Source: a virus
Direction: 5' to 3' (one strand)
DNA length: 64,000 bases
IMG/VR virus record: IMGVR_UViG_3300028840_001802
Coordinates: 1 to 64,000 of that record
A program made the translations under genes and the position numbers. Of this stretch, positions 8,767-17,913 are shown piece after piece. Below the pieces are notes generated by a model. That model did no database searches. It was not told the DNA's origin and worked only from the letters and a program-made list of their open reading frames with translations. Position 1 is the first letter of the stretch. Each line of letters opens with the position of its first letter.

Positions 8767-10092
8767 ATGCCGACCTATTACGGATTAGCGCAACAGGGCT
8801 TTTACGAGCCGTGGAAGATTCTTGGCGATAACCTCGCGAAGTACCAATCGCGTAAACTGGAGAAGCAGCGCATGGCGCAGCAACAGAGCCAGTTTGACGC
8901 TTCGCATGCACTGCGCCAGGCCGCTGAGGGGCGTGCCCAGGCCGCTGAGGGACGCGCGCAAAGCCTCTTTGACGTCCAGCTTCCGCCCATGCAGATCGCA
9001 TCCCAGGAAGCGCAGCGTGCCCAGAAGGTGCGGGAACTCGGCCGACAGACGGCACTGAGCCCACAGCTCCAGCTGCCTTTAGCGCAATTGCCGCCGCAGG
9101 ACCGGGAGGCAGTCTCCTCGATGTACAAACGGGCGATGCCTGACATCACGGCCCAGGAAATCGCTGGCGTCCAGCAACAGCAGGTTGCGGCTCCCGGGCT
9201 CGCGCCCGCTCCCGAAGGGATGCGTTACCTGAAGGTCGATATAGACCCAACGACTGGCCAGCCGACGGCGGCGACAGCAGCCCCTCGGGCAGTTGGCCCA
9301 GTCACCCCGCAGGTGCAGTTGGTGAATAACCCGCAGACGGGTGAGCCCATCGGTTCGATCATCAACATGACTGACCCGCAGACGGGTGAGACCAAGCAGC
9401 AGTGGGTCGCTGACGCGGGCGACCAGGCCAAGGCGTTGACCGAGGCGCAGACGAATTCGACAATGCACTCCGGCCGGATGCTCTTCAATAACGCGCTGTA
9501 CGACATGGTCGGCGGTGACGCTGAAATGTCCAGTCGCGCCGCGACAGTCCTCAAGTTCATGCCCGAGAACTTCCGGTCGCAGGATCTGAAGGGCTCGATG
9601 GGTGCAATGGGCGGATTCATCACCAGCGTCCTGCGTCGGGAATCCGGTGCTGCGATCTCCAAAGATGAGTTCAAGCGGTACGCGCGGGAGTTCTTCCCGA
9701 TGCCTGGGGATGGCCAAGACGTTGTCCTGCAAAAGCGGTACGCGCGTGCGTTGGCTACCGATCTGATGATCTCTTCAGCTGGTCCTGGTGCGCAGGGCGC
9801 ACGGGATAATGCGGCTGCACGGCTGCAGGCGTTTGCGCAAGCCCAGGGCACACAAGTTCCTCCTGAAGTCCTCCAGGGGATCACAGGTGCGCTGAAGCAA
9901 GACGCCCCGGCAAGTGCAGTTAATGCGGTGGCTCAAGTATTGAACGAAGCGGCAAGCACACCTCGCCGGGTAACGTCGGCGGAGGAGGTTATGGCGATGC
10001 CCTTGGGAGCCATCGGAATCGATGACAAAGGCAACCAGTTTATCATCCGAGAAATGAATGGTAAGCGGACGCCCGTACCCTTGGCCAGATAA
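8767..10092 (+). CDS. DNA-ejection-type internal virion protein
   Basis: The ATG at 8767 follows AAGGAGG and gives 441 residues; an in-frame upstream ATG at 8716 lacks a ribosome-binding site. The N-terminus is helical with a tandem AAEGRAQ repeat (about residues 59-72). The C-terminal half carries a signature I recall from podovirus ejection proteins: FITSVLRRESGAAISKDEF followed by FFPMPGDGQDVVLQKR. It directly precedes and overlaps (TAATG) the giant polyvalent gene. I infer that it is packaged in the capsid and enters the cell with the DNA. Confidence 0.65.
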   Translation: MPTYYGLAQQGFYEPWKILGDNLAKYQSRKLEKQRMAQQQSQFDASHALRQAAEGRAQAAEGRAQSLFDVQLPPMQIASQEAQRAQKVRELGRQTALSPQLQLPLAQLPPQDREAVSSMYKRAMPDITAQEIAGVQQQQVAAPGLAPAPEGMRYLKVDIDPTTGQPTAATAAPRAVGPVTPQVQLVNNPQTGEPIGSIINMTDPQTGETKQQWVADAGDQAKALTEAQTNSTMHSGRMLFNNALYDMVGGDAEMSSRAATVLKFMPENFRSQDLKGSMGAMGGFITSVLRRESGAAISKDEFKRYAREFFPMPGDGQDVVLQKRYARALATDLMISSAGPGAQGARDNAAARLQAFAQAQGTQVPPEVLQGITGALKQDAPASAVNAVAQVLNEAASTPRRVTSAEEVMAMPLGAIGIDDKGNQFIIREMNGKRTPVPLAR

Positions 10093-13000
10093 TGCCCTTC
10101 GACGTCACCAAATCTTTTCCATCGATGACGCAGGGCCCCGATACGAAGTCGGGGTTCGACGTCACGTCCATGCCCAACTTCGGGTCGCAACCCTCAGGCA
10201 ACTTCGACGTCACCAAGATGTATCAGCAGGGACAGCCTGTGGGACAACCTGGCGTTGACCGACCCTTGACTCAGGACGAGTTTAAGCAGCAATGGCGGCG
10301 CGAGCAGGAGCGCGGGGTGCTCGACAAGACGATTGGTGCAGGCGTATCGTTCGCTACGGAAGGCGTTCCAGCGTTTGTCAAGTACGGGTGGGAGCAGGGC
10401 GTCGGCGCGATCAAGGAGATTCCCAAGCTGGCCACCCAGCCGTGGAAGGTGGGGTCAACTGCCGGGGAAGCCGCGTTGCGCGGGACATTCGATTTTCTGA
10501 ACATCGGTCGGATGCCCGTCGCCTGGGCCCGCGATAAGATGATCAAGGCGACCACCAACCTGGGGCCTGAGGGTGACATGCTGGTCGACTACAACCGGTA
10601 TCTGGAGAATTTCAAGACCATGAGGGTCCGGGAGCAGTTCGAGCGTGGCGGAGCCACAATGCTCGGATCGGTCCCACAGGCGCTCGGTGCGCAAGTTGGG
10701 ATGGCTCTCCCTGAGACCAAGCTCCCTGAGACCATCGCTCCGGAGCAGCACGCCGCCGAGCTGGCCTCCATCGTCCTCGACCCCTCTCTGTTAGTGGGCG
10801 GAGTGGGCAAGGCTGCTGGTGCGTCCGCCAAGGCCTCCTCCCTGGCCGCCAGGACGGCCGCCAGGAGCCCGAGACTGGCGAGGGGTATGGAGATCGCCTC
10901 CGGCTTCAAAGGCGCGTTAGGCGAGGACGTGGGCGCAGGGATCGCTAAGATGGGGCGTGGTGTTGAGCATGTCGGGAAGACCAAAGCAGCCCAGTTCGTC
11001 CAAAAAGCCACGCCAGCAGTAGTGGGTATGTCAGCGGTTGGTGCCGCAATGGGTGCTCCGATGGCCATCGCCGCCCCTATGGCTATGGCTTCAGCAGGAC
11101 TCGCGTTCGCGAAACGCGGCGGGCAGATGCTTTCTGGACTCGGAGACGCCGTAAGCGCCTGGAGCCGGACAGAGCCCGGCCGTATCGCCCTCAACAGACT
11201 TCAGCAGGTGGCCCTCGACGAGGCTGCCCCGGAATGGTTGCGTCGGACGGCCCGGAGGGGCTCCAAAATGGGCCTGGGGCGCGGCCTGGAGGTCGCTCGT
11301 AACCTCAAACAGGCTGCCAAGGCCGGTACTGCAGTTGCAGCCATTCCCGCGCTTACAGGCACCTCTACGGCTGAGGAGGCCGGACAGATGATGGGTATGG
11401 GTGCAGGATTTGGTGCACTCGGGCACGTTGTTATGAGCCCGGTGATGAGGGCTGGGACTCGCAGGGCGATGGAGGACGTTGATATTGCTTCCTGGCACAG
11501 CGGCCTGGACGAGGGCTCTAAGCACATCGTGAGCAAGCTCGACCGTGAGGGGATGCTCAAGGCGGCGACGCTCGAGGCGTTCATCAACTCTATGCGCCCA
11601 ACTGAAGAGGGCCCGGGAGTGCTCATCCGGTACGCTGACGACGATACCTGGGCCGCTATTACTGATCAGGAAGTGGGCCCGGCTGGCGTACAGGCCGTCG
11701 AGACTGTACTGGGCGGGGAGCGCCCGGCAGTCACGATCAACGTCGACCGGATGGCGGACACCACGCTCGGCCACGAAGTGTTCCATGCGCTGTCCCGCGA
11801 TCCGCGCATCGTGGACCAGTCGAAGTTACGCAGCATGCTCTTTGACCAAATCCACCCGGAGACCGGGGAGGTTATGAGTACCGGGCTATTCGACTCGAAT
11901 ACCCTGGCTGCCATGCGCGCCGATTACCTTGGAAAGTTCGACGCTGCGTCGGAGGCTGGACGCAAGATGCACCGAATGGCTGGCGAGCAGCCGACGAAGT
12001 TTGACAACCTCATACGTGAAGAGGTTACTGCCGAGTTGTTTGGTGCGATGCTTGGTAAGGCCGACAGTGGTGTCTTCCGCAATCTTGACTCGCTCACGCA
12101 GCGCAAGATCGACGCATGGCTGACGACAGGTGAGCCCCTCACTAAGCTGCAGGAGATGAAGAAGGCCATCGCCACGAAGCTTGGCCTGTACAAGACGCAA
12201 GAGGGGAACATCGGGTCCCACATCTACCCAGGTCTGGAGACCTCTCCGAAGATCACCGCTGAGCTCCGTAACATCATGCGGGCGCGCCTTGACGTTTTCG
12301 GGGAGGGGGAAGCCACCGGTCCCCGTGTCCGAATCGGTGACGAGGGCAAGGAGGTCCATGCTGAGTTCGATGCGCGCGAGGTCGCCACTGATCCCCGCCT
12401 GGCGGAGATTTTCAAGGATGCTGACGTTTGGCAGCGCAACGAGGACGGTACGGTCAAGATCGACGCGTACAATCGGCCGATGGTCCGCACCGCAAAACAG
12501 ATGAAGCGAGTGGAGGCCCAGCGCGCTGAGCTGATGACCAAGACGCTCGAACAGGTTGACGTCGAAGAGCCAGGTGCGATGAAGTTGATCATCTCCGACG
12601 ACGGGACGCCCCGTTGGAGTGGACGCTATTTCACGGACCCGCAGATCGAGGCGCTGACAGCCGCTATGCCCGGTTGGATGTGGCCTCCGTCGATGACTGA
12701 TAAACTGCGGATGATCAACGAGGCGGCCAAGGTAGGCATGCCGCTGATGATGAACTACAACCCGGCGCTTCTCCGTAACAAGTACGCGAGTCGCCTGGGC
12801 ATGACGCTGCGCATGGGCGTACCGTTGAAGATGGATATCACCAAGGCTGGTAACTTCGTGGTCACGACTGTTGACCTCGTCCACCTCCAAGACAAGCTCG
12901 GGCGGTGGTGGGACGCTGACCAGAAGCTGAAGGACAAGGGGCAGCCGCCGAAGTACTTTAGGACCTTCGAGTCGTTAGAGGAGATTGACCAACTGATCAA

Positions 13001-16000
13001 GACTTACCTGACGAACCACCAGGAGGGCCGCCCAGGGCAGACGGGGTTGCACGCGGACCCGAAGGTGGCGATGGAGCGAAAGCACATTCTGAACGACTTG
13101 TTCAACATCCGCACAGATAAAACCGATCCACTGAACCCCCGAAGACTTTCCAGTGCGCGGAAGGAGAAGGACACGCTGATCCGCTCCCGCCGGTTTGACC
13201 GCATCAACAGCATTGAGCCCGCGAAGGGCGACCCTATGCCGCTCTCCTACGAGTCGCTGAAGATGAACTACCAGCCTGGTGCTGAAGATTTGGCCGTGAG
13301 TGCGGCCAAAGAAGCTCCCGAGCCCTCTCAGGCTCGAGGGCTTGCAGAGGACGCGGGAGTCTCGCCAAAGCCACCCGGTGAGACTCCCGGCACCTCCTCT
13401 CCGTTCGGTGAGGCCGCTGGTCAGAGAAGCACGAAGGGCTACTACAAAGGCTTTACCGACTCGGAGAAATTCGGGATTCCTGATGAGTGGAAAGAGCCCG
13501 GGCAGATGTTTATGAAGTTCCAACCGGGTGAGAAACCCGGACTCCCGAAGCAAGAAATTTCCTCGAAGGCTACGAGCCTCGAACAGGTCCCGGCCAAGGC
13601 TTTCTACGGCACCGTGAAGTTCCCGGAGGGCGCGCGCAACGCCGATATAGGGGCGGGCAAATCCGAGCTATTCACTGAGTACCTCAAGGAGCGTGGCGTC
13701 GAGAACCTCCGCTACGACCGCTTCTGGCAGAAGCCGGAGGAGGTCGCTGCGTTCGCCAAGGCGATCAAGGATCCGACTGAGACGGCGACCGTCAACAACG
13801 TCCTGAACGTGATCAAAGAGCCGGCTCCGCGAGACTATGTCATTCGCCAGGCTGCGGCGGCTATCAAGGCTGACGGCACGGCCTACTTCAAGATTTACGA
13901 GGGGGACGGGACTGGGAAGGGTAAGGAGACCGCCAAGGGCTACCAGAACAACCGGAAGGCCACCGATTATGTAAAGGAGATTGAACAACACTTCTCCGAA
14001 GTCACCCGCAAGGGCGATGTGCTTATCGCAACGAAGCCGAAGGCCCAGGGGATTATCGGTCAAGACATCATGTTCCAGCCCGGCGCGGAGCCGGAGAAGA
14101 TTACGCACGCTGCGTTACGCGTCCCCGATAACGAGGGCGGATTCAACATCTACGTCGGGCCCCAGCACTTCGTGGCTATCGCCAAGGCGAGCCGTGACAT
14201 GAAGCTGACCTCCGATTTCATTATGGACAAGATGGGCGAGATCGACGGATTCGTGACCGACAAGGGTCGGTTCGTCAGCCGCCAGGAAGCTTACCGGCTT
14301 CACTACGGTGAGGAGAAGGCCGGGGTGCTCGATTCAGGTGACGTACCCGCCCTGAAGGAACGGGCGAAAACGGAGACCGTGCGAGACGTGCTGGTCGGTG
14401 ACGTTCCGTCCAACCCCTACATCGTACAACGCGAGGCACGCAATACGGTGATGAACAAGAAGCGTCCGAGTACCTTCTTGCCAGATGGGGGCGGGAACGC
14501 GGTAGTTGGCGGCGACGTGAGATACTCTCCTGGATCAGTAGACGCTTGGGCCAAACGCCTCCGCAAGGCCAAAGACGCGTTGCGCGTGTACGGCAAAGAC
14601 GGTGTCGAGCAGATCATCAAAGCAGCTGAGGCTACCCGCAAGGTTATGGCCCCCTTCTCCAAGTTCCTCGGGGAAGAGCTTAAAGGCAGCCCGTTGCGTG
14701 AGAACGCAGACCCGCTGTTCACCACCACTTTCGACCTGTCTACGGTTTGCCCGCAGCAGGATCTCTACGTCGCTGCAGTCGGCCACGTAGAAGCTAAGAT
14801 GGGCCGCATCCTCGCCCCGCACGAGCGTTACGCCGTCGGCCTGGTCCTCCAGGACATGGGGCAGGACACCGCTTGCTGGTACTGCTACGGGCAGATCAAG
14901 CGGGACATCCGTGAGAAGGGGATGGGTGACGCTGTTGACTTCAACAACAAACTCGTGACGCTCGCGCGCAAGAAGAAGGGAAAGCTGACGACCGAAGATG
15001 TGCAGTCTCTGACGCACCGCCCAATTGAGTTCCCTATCGACCCCAAGAAGAAGGTTCCCGAGGACGCCAAGGTTGCTGCGCTACCCGGCCGCAAGTTTAC
15101 CCGCTTAGCCGCGTTCTTCCTGAATAACCCGAAGAGCCTCACTAAGATGGATCCGCTGCGCGTGCGCGACATCATCCGGGGCAAGGCTACAGCCACTCCG
15201 AAAGAGGCCGCGTTCATCAAGACTGTAGACCGCTACACGGCTTCTGCATTCAAGGAGAACAAGCCCAAGGGGTGGAGCCCCTATACGGATCAGATCGCGA
15301 CGATGCGGCAGGAGGACGTAGACCTCTTCAACTCGATGGCCGGCATGCGGATGAACAGTCAGACGGACTTCCGGCCCTGGCACGTTCTGGATCTCATGCA
15401 GGGGATGGCCGACGCACGGGCCCGTGGCCTGGCCTGGCACGTCTATACGAAGACCCCCGACTTCCTCAACGTCTTTGGCGACACGGGCATCAAGTTCAAC
15501 ATGTCCGTCGAGTACGCCCACGACGCGAGTGGTAACCCGGTGCCCCGGTCGGCCGAGGGCGGCGGAGCCGGCTACAAGTTCAACGACATGGAGGGGATGC
15601 CCGATGCTGACGCTCTCCGGCTCCGCGAAGAGCACGCCGAGAACGCCGGGACCATGCTGATGGCTTTCAACCCGAAAGAGGTTGAGCTCGGGATGGCCGA
15701 CCCCAACGTCGACATGATCATCCCCTACCACAAAGGTGGGGTGCCACAGAAGATCGAAGCGCAGGTCAAGGGCGTGGATATGTCGGCTATGCAGCACGAA
15801 CATTTCCCTGATGGTTGGGGGAAACCCCGGGACGTTTACATGGGGCGCGGCAAGACCAAGAAGCTGCAGGCGATGGATGTCAAGCTCTCCGACGGCTCGA
15901 CAGTCGAGATCGTGAAGGGCCGCCCGATCACCCGCAGGGAGCACAAGAACAGCAAGAAACGCTATCTGGAGATCTGCGAGAAGGCGGGCATCACACCCAA

Positions 16001-16274
16001 GTTCGAGAAGTGGAAGAGCCACCCCGGCTACATGAAGCTTATCCGAGACGTGGCCCGAGAGCCCGGAAAGCAGTCCCCGGTGGACCCCAACAAGATCAAT
16101 TGGAAGGCCGCCAATGAAATCATCGAGCGGTGGGGCCGTGAAGGCGGTGACAAGACGAAGCTGCCCGCCGGCATGAAGCGGACCTTCGACAAAGTAGTCG
16201 ACAGTGGGCTCTTCGAGGAGAAGGTCCAACAGATCGAAGCTCGGGCGGCGGTTGAAGCTGGACGGGCGAAGTAG
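10092..16274 (+). CDS. Giant polyvalent virion protein (metallopeptidase, methyltransferase-like, Cys-rich modules)
   Basis: This single frame encodes 2060 residues. In order I see: three FDVT tags within the first 40 residues; a Gly/Ala-rich hydrophobic stretch (about 306-340) suited to membrane insertion; a zinc metallopeptidase motif HEVFH (561-565) in a GHEVFHALSRD context; a class I methyltransferase-like module with an Asp-Ile-Gly-Ala-Gly loop (1185-1189) and NNVLNVI (1235-1241); a GFVTDKGRFVSRQEAYRL module (about 1390-1407); and a C-terminal module (about 1540-1900) with C1553, CWYC (1595-1598), FGDTGIKFN and MADPNVDMIIPYH. Similar mosaics occur in the polyvalent proteins of phages and conjugative elements, which are injected with DNA. 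It takes the place of the T7 gp16 core protein. There is no lytic transglycosylase motif. Confidence 0.75.
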   Translation: MPFDVTKSFPSMTQGPDTKSGFDVTSMPNFGSQPSGNFDVTKMYQQGQPVGQPGVDRPLTQDEFKQQWRREQERGVLDKTIGAGVSFATEGVPAFVKYGWEQGVGAIKEIPKLATQPWKVGSTAGEAALRGTFDFLNIGRMPVAWARDKMIKATTNLGPEGDMLVDYNRYLENFKTMRVREQFERGGATMLGSVPQALGAQVGMALPETKLPETIAPEQHAAELASIVLDPSLLVGGVGKAAGASAKASSLAARTAARSPRLARGMEIASGFKGALGEDVGAGIAKMGRGVEHVGKTKAAQFVQKATPAVVGMSAVGAAMGAPMAIAAPMAMASAGLAFAKRGGQMLSGLGDAVSAWSRTEPGRIALNRLQQVALDEAAPEWLRRTARRGSKMGLGRGLEVARNLKQAAKAGTAVAAIPALTGTSTAEEAGQMMGMGAGFGALGHVVMSPVMRAGTRRAMEDVDIASWHSGLDEGSKHIVSKLDREGMLKAATLEAFINSMRPTEEGPGVLIRYADDDTWAAITDQEVGPAGVQAVETVLGGERPAVTINVDRMADTTLGHEVFHALSRDPRIVDQSKLRSMLFDQIHPETGEVMSTGLFDSNTLAAMRADYLGKFDAASEAGRKMHRMAGEQPTKFDNLIREEVTAELFGAMLGKADSGVFRNLDSLTQRKIDAWLTTGEPLTKLQEMKKAIATKLGLYKTQEGNIGSHIYPGLETSPKITAELRNIMRARLDVFGEGEATGPRVRIGDEGKEVHAEFDAREVATDPRLAEIFKDADVWQRNEDGTVKIDAYNRPMVRTAKQMKRVEAQRAELMTKTLEQVDVEEPGAMKLIISDDGTPRWSGRYFTDPQIEALTAAMPGWMWPPSMTDKLRMINEAAKVGMPLMMNYNPALLRNKYASRLGMTLRMGVPLKMDITKAGNFVVTTVDLVHLQDKLGRWWDADQKLKDKGQPPKYFRTFESLEEIDQLIKTYLTNHQEGRPGQTGLHADPKVAMERKHILNDLFNIRTDKTDPLNPRRLSSARKEKDTLIRSRRFDRINSIEPAKGDPMPLSYESLKMNYQPGAEDLAVSAAKEAPEPSQARGLAEDAGVSPKPPGETPGTSSPFGEAAGQRSTKGYYKGFTDSEKFGIPDEWKEPGQMFMKFQPGEKPGLPKQEISSKATSLEQVPAKAFYGTVKFPEGARNADIGAGKSELFTEYLKERGVENLRYDRFWQKPEEVAAFAKAIKDPTETATVNNVLNVIKEPAPRDYVIRQAAAAIKADGTAYFKIYEGDGTGKGKETAKGYQNNRKATDYVKEIEQHFSEVTRKGDVLIATKPKAQGIIGQDIMFQPGAEPEKITHAALRVPDNEGGFNIYVGPQHFVAIAKASRDMKLTSDFIMDKMGEIDGFVTDKGRFVSRQEAYRLHYGEEKAGVLDSGDVPALKERAKTETVRDVLVGDVPSNPYIVQREARNTVMNKKRPSTFLPDGGGNAVVGGDVRYSPGSVDAWAKRLRKAKDALRVYGKDGVEQIIKAAEATRKVMAPFSKFLGEELKGSPLRENADPLFTTTFDLSTVCPQQDLYVAAVGHVEAKMGRILAPHERYAVGLVLQDMGQDTACWYCYGQIKRDIREKGMGDAVDFNNKLVTLARKKKGKLTTEDVQSLTHRPIEFPIDPKKKVPEDAKVAALPGRKFTRLAAFFLNNPKSLTKMDPLRVRDIIRGKATATPKEAAFIKTVDRYTASAFKENKPKGWSPYTDQIATMRQEDVDLFNSMAGMRMNSQTDFRPWHVLDLMQGMADARARGLAWHVYTKTPDFLNVFGDTGIKFNMSVEYAHDASGNPVPRSAEGGGAGYKFNDMEGMPDADALRLREEHAENAGTMLMAFNPKEVELGMADPNVDMIIPYHKGGVPQKIEAQVKGVDMSAMQHEHFPDGWGKPRDVYMGRGKTKKLQAMDVKLSDGSTVEIVKGRPITRREHKNSKKRYLEICEKAGITPKFEKWKSHPGYMKLIRDVAREPGKQSPVDPNKINWKAANEIIERWGREGGDKTKLPAGMKRTFDKVVDSGLFEEKVQQIEARAAVEAGRAK

Positions 16275-16307
16275 ATCAAGCTATCTTTGAACTTTACGGA
16301 GGATACT

Positions 16308-16625
16308 ATGCAATATCGAAAAGCACTGACCATCAGCAAGAGCTCAGGTGACACCACGGTCTACACCTTCAGTGCTGCCGACCTGAAGGACGACGGCGGG
16401 GCGCACATGACCGAGGCCGTCATCTCGGTGAAGCGTGGGCAGATCAATTACACGTTCACCCACAACCCCGGGATTGACCCGGCGGATGGGTCCATCAACG
16501 CGTACGCTACGTTGTCCGCCTCCTCGGCCGACGGCCAGGTAACCATCAAGGGGTACCAGAACTTGGCGAACTTTCGCTACAATATTACCGGAGATACTGA
16601 CGTCTACGTTGTACTTGGCGCATGA
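16308..16625 (+). CDS. Small beta-rich hypothetical protein
   Basis: The ATG follows a strong Shine-Dalgarno sequence (ACGGAGG), giving 105 residues; this start is preferred over an upstream TTG. The composition is beta-rich and polar (TFSAADLKDDGG, VKRGQINYTFTHNP), like a small virion decoration or tail-accessory protein. No family is recognised. It overlaps the RuvC-like gene at ATGA. Confidence 0.6.
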   Translation: MQYRKALTISKSSGDTTVYTFSAADLKDDGGAHMTEAVISVKRGQINYTFTHNPGIDPADGSINAYATLSASSADGQVTIKGYQNLANFRYNITGDTDVYVVLGA

Positions 16626-17146
16626 TCGCTCGTTTGATGATCGACACCCCGAAGATCACAGTTGGAATTGACCCAGGCATGTCCGGAGCCGTAGCCGTGC
16701 TCGGCAAGGGCAACCTACAGATTTTCCGCGACTTTAAGGCTCCCCTCGATATCGTCCACGGCGTTCAGGCCGCTGCCCAGGTCTGCGCGGAGCCGGATAT
16801 GATCGTCATAGAGGACGTCCACGCGATGCCCGGCCAGGGGGTTGTCTCCATGTTCAATTTCGGCCACGCTACGGGGGTAGCAAGAGGGGCCATCCTGGCT
16901 TCTTTTCCAGGACAGCCCCTTGTTAAGGTCGCTCCGCTCAAGTGGCAGAACGTGCTGCGAGTGATTGGTGAATGGTACAAGCCTCGAGAGTTCGACTCAC
17001 GGGCTATAGCTCTTCAGTTGTTCCCATCCCCAGCCCACGCGGCTTTGTTTCGCCGGAAGAAGGATCACAACTCGGCTGATGCGGCTCTGATGGCTCTGTG
17101 GGCTCTTCATCAACTGGAGGCTCCTCCAACGGGTCGTCCTGACTGA
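16622..17146 (+). CDS. RuvC-like Holliday-junction resolvase
   Basis: This 174-residue protein has the RuvC/RNase H-fold order of acidic residues. D17 lies in VGIDPGMSGA, E64/D65 in IVIEDVHAMPGQG, and D148 and D153 in RRKKDHNSADAAL. The MFNFGHATGVARG stretch is also typical of phage RuvC-like resolvases. It would cut four-way junctions in replicating or recombining concatemers before packaging. It is the last gene of the plus-strand block, is coupled to the previous gene by ATGA, and overlaps a convergent gene by 143 bases. Confidence 0.85.
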   Translation: MIARLMIDTPKITVGIDPGMSGAVAVLGKGNLQIFRDFKAPLDIVHGVQAAAQVCAEPDMIVIEDVHAMPGQGVVSMFNFGHATGVARGAILASFPGQPLVKVAPLKWQNVLRVIGEWYKPREFDSRAIALQLFPSPAHAALFRRKKDHNSADAALMALWALHQLEAPPTGRPD

Positions 17147-17771
17147 CCTCGGCCGGATCTGCGCCCATTCGGGCAGCCAGCGAGTCGATATCCTGTTCGA
17201 CCGTCGGCTCCGCGAACTGCACAGCCGACAGCCCCTCACGCGGAACACGCACTCCTGCGGCCCAGGTCCCGAGGTCCGCCTTGTTAGTGATCTCTTCCGC
17301 GATGTTCAGCTCCACCAGGATTCGCTGCACGGCCTCGATTGGGGACTCGCACAGGTACAGGTAGGGGATGCGGATGATCTGACAACCGTACATCACCCCG
17401 TCCTCCAGGTGGTGGCCAGTGATCCATCGGCGCATGAACCGGTCGAAGTAGGCACGCCACATGTCACGCGGGGGCGGTTTCTGACGACGGGCCAACTCGT
17501 ACTCGCACCAGCTCTCGTAGGCCGGCTCGAACTCCCGATCCTGGACGACGACCAGTTCGTTTTTGGGTTTGAAGTCCAGCCCGTAATCATGGGTCTTGGA
17601 CGCTTGCATCCACCATCGGCTACTGTAATCGAACCGGGGATCGGCCTGGTTCTGGTAGACGAAGCGGGGTCCTAACGCGGCACGCATGCCACGTTCCAGT
17701 AGGTGGTGCCCCGAGCGGGGGAAAGTCACAAACGTGACCTTAGCGCCGGGAGCGTTTTTCGGGTTTGTCAT
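17004..17771 (-). CDS. Sulfotransferase-like protein
   Basis: This 255-residue protein opens with TFVTFPRSGHHLLERGM (residues 13-29), the PAPS 5'-phosphosulfate loop of sulfotransferases. It continues with VVVQDREFEPAYESW, in which R79 and S87 are eight residues apart, as in the 3'-phosphate-binding motif. The last 50 residues are acidic, Pro-rich low-complexity sequence and are antisense to the RuvC-like gene. A phage sulfotransferase could modify host-surface or virion glycans, in line with the glycosyltransferase and GHMP kinase elsewhere. There is no Shine-Dalgarno sequence. A non-sulfating P-loop relative remains possible. Confidence 0.65.
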   Translation of the reverse strand: MTNPKNAPGAKVTFVTFPRSGHHLLERGMRAALGPRFVYQNQADPRFDYSSRWWMQASKTHDYGLDFKPKNELVVVQDREFEPAYESWCEYELARRQKPPPRDMWRAYFDRFMRRWITGHHLEDGVMYGCQIIRIPYLYLCESPIEAVQRILVELNIAEEITNKADLGTWAAGVRVPREGLSAVQFAEPTVEQDIDSLAARMGADPAEVSQDDPLEEPPVDEEPTEPSEPHQPSCDPSSGETKPRGLGMGTTEEL

Positions 17772-17913
17772 AAGCTATGCGTTCAGCGCGGGATGCGCGA
17801 CGGTAGAGTCGTTGGTTAGGACAGGCGACTGCCTTGACCGGTGAAAGTTCGCGGGACGGATGCTTGGGCACCCAGACGTAGCCACTCTTCGAGGGGTCGT
17901 AGTTGAATTTCAT
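17740..17913 (-). CDS. Small basic hypothetical protein, 57 residues
   Basis: The ATG at 17913 overlaps the upstream stop (ATGA), and the frame runs to TAA at 17740, overlapping the sulfotransferase start by 32 bases. The product is basic, with YVWVPKHPSRELSPVKAV and a RRASRAERIAYDKPEKRSRR-type tail. There is no recognised domain and no Shine-Dalgarno sequence; translation would be coupled. It fills what would otherwise be a 140-base gap. Confidence 0.45.
   Translation of the reverse strand: MKFNYDPSKSGYVWVPKHPSRELSPVKAVACPNQRLYRRASRAERIAYDKPEKRSRR

Noticed and set aside
11886-12890. A 334-codon open frame on the minus strand
   Set aside because: It is antisense to the 2060-residue polyvalent gene, has Arg/His/Leu-biased composition typical of an antisense shadow and no ribosome-binding site.
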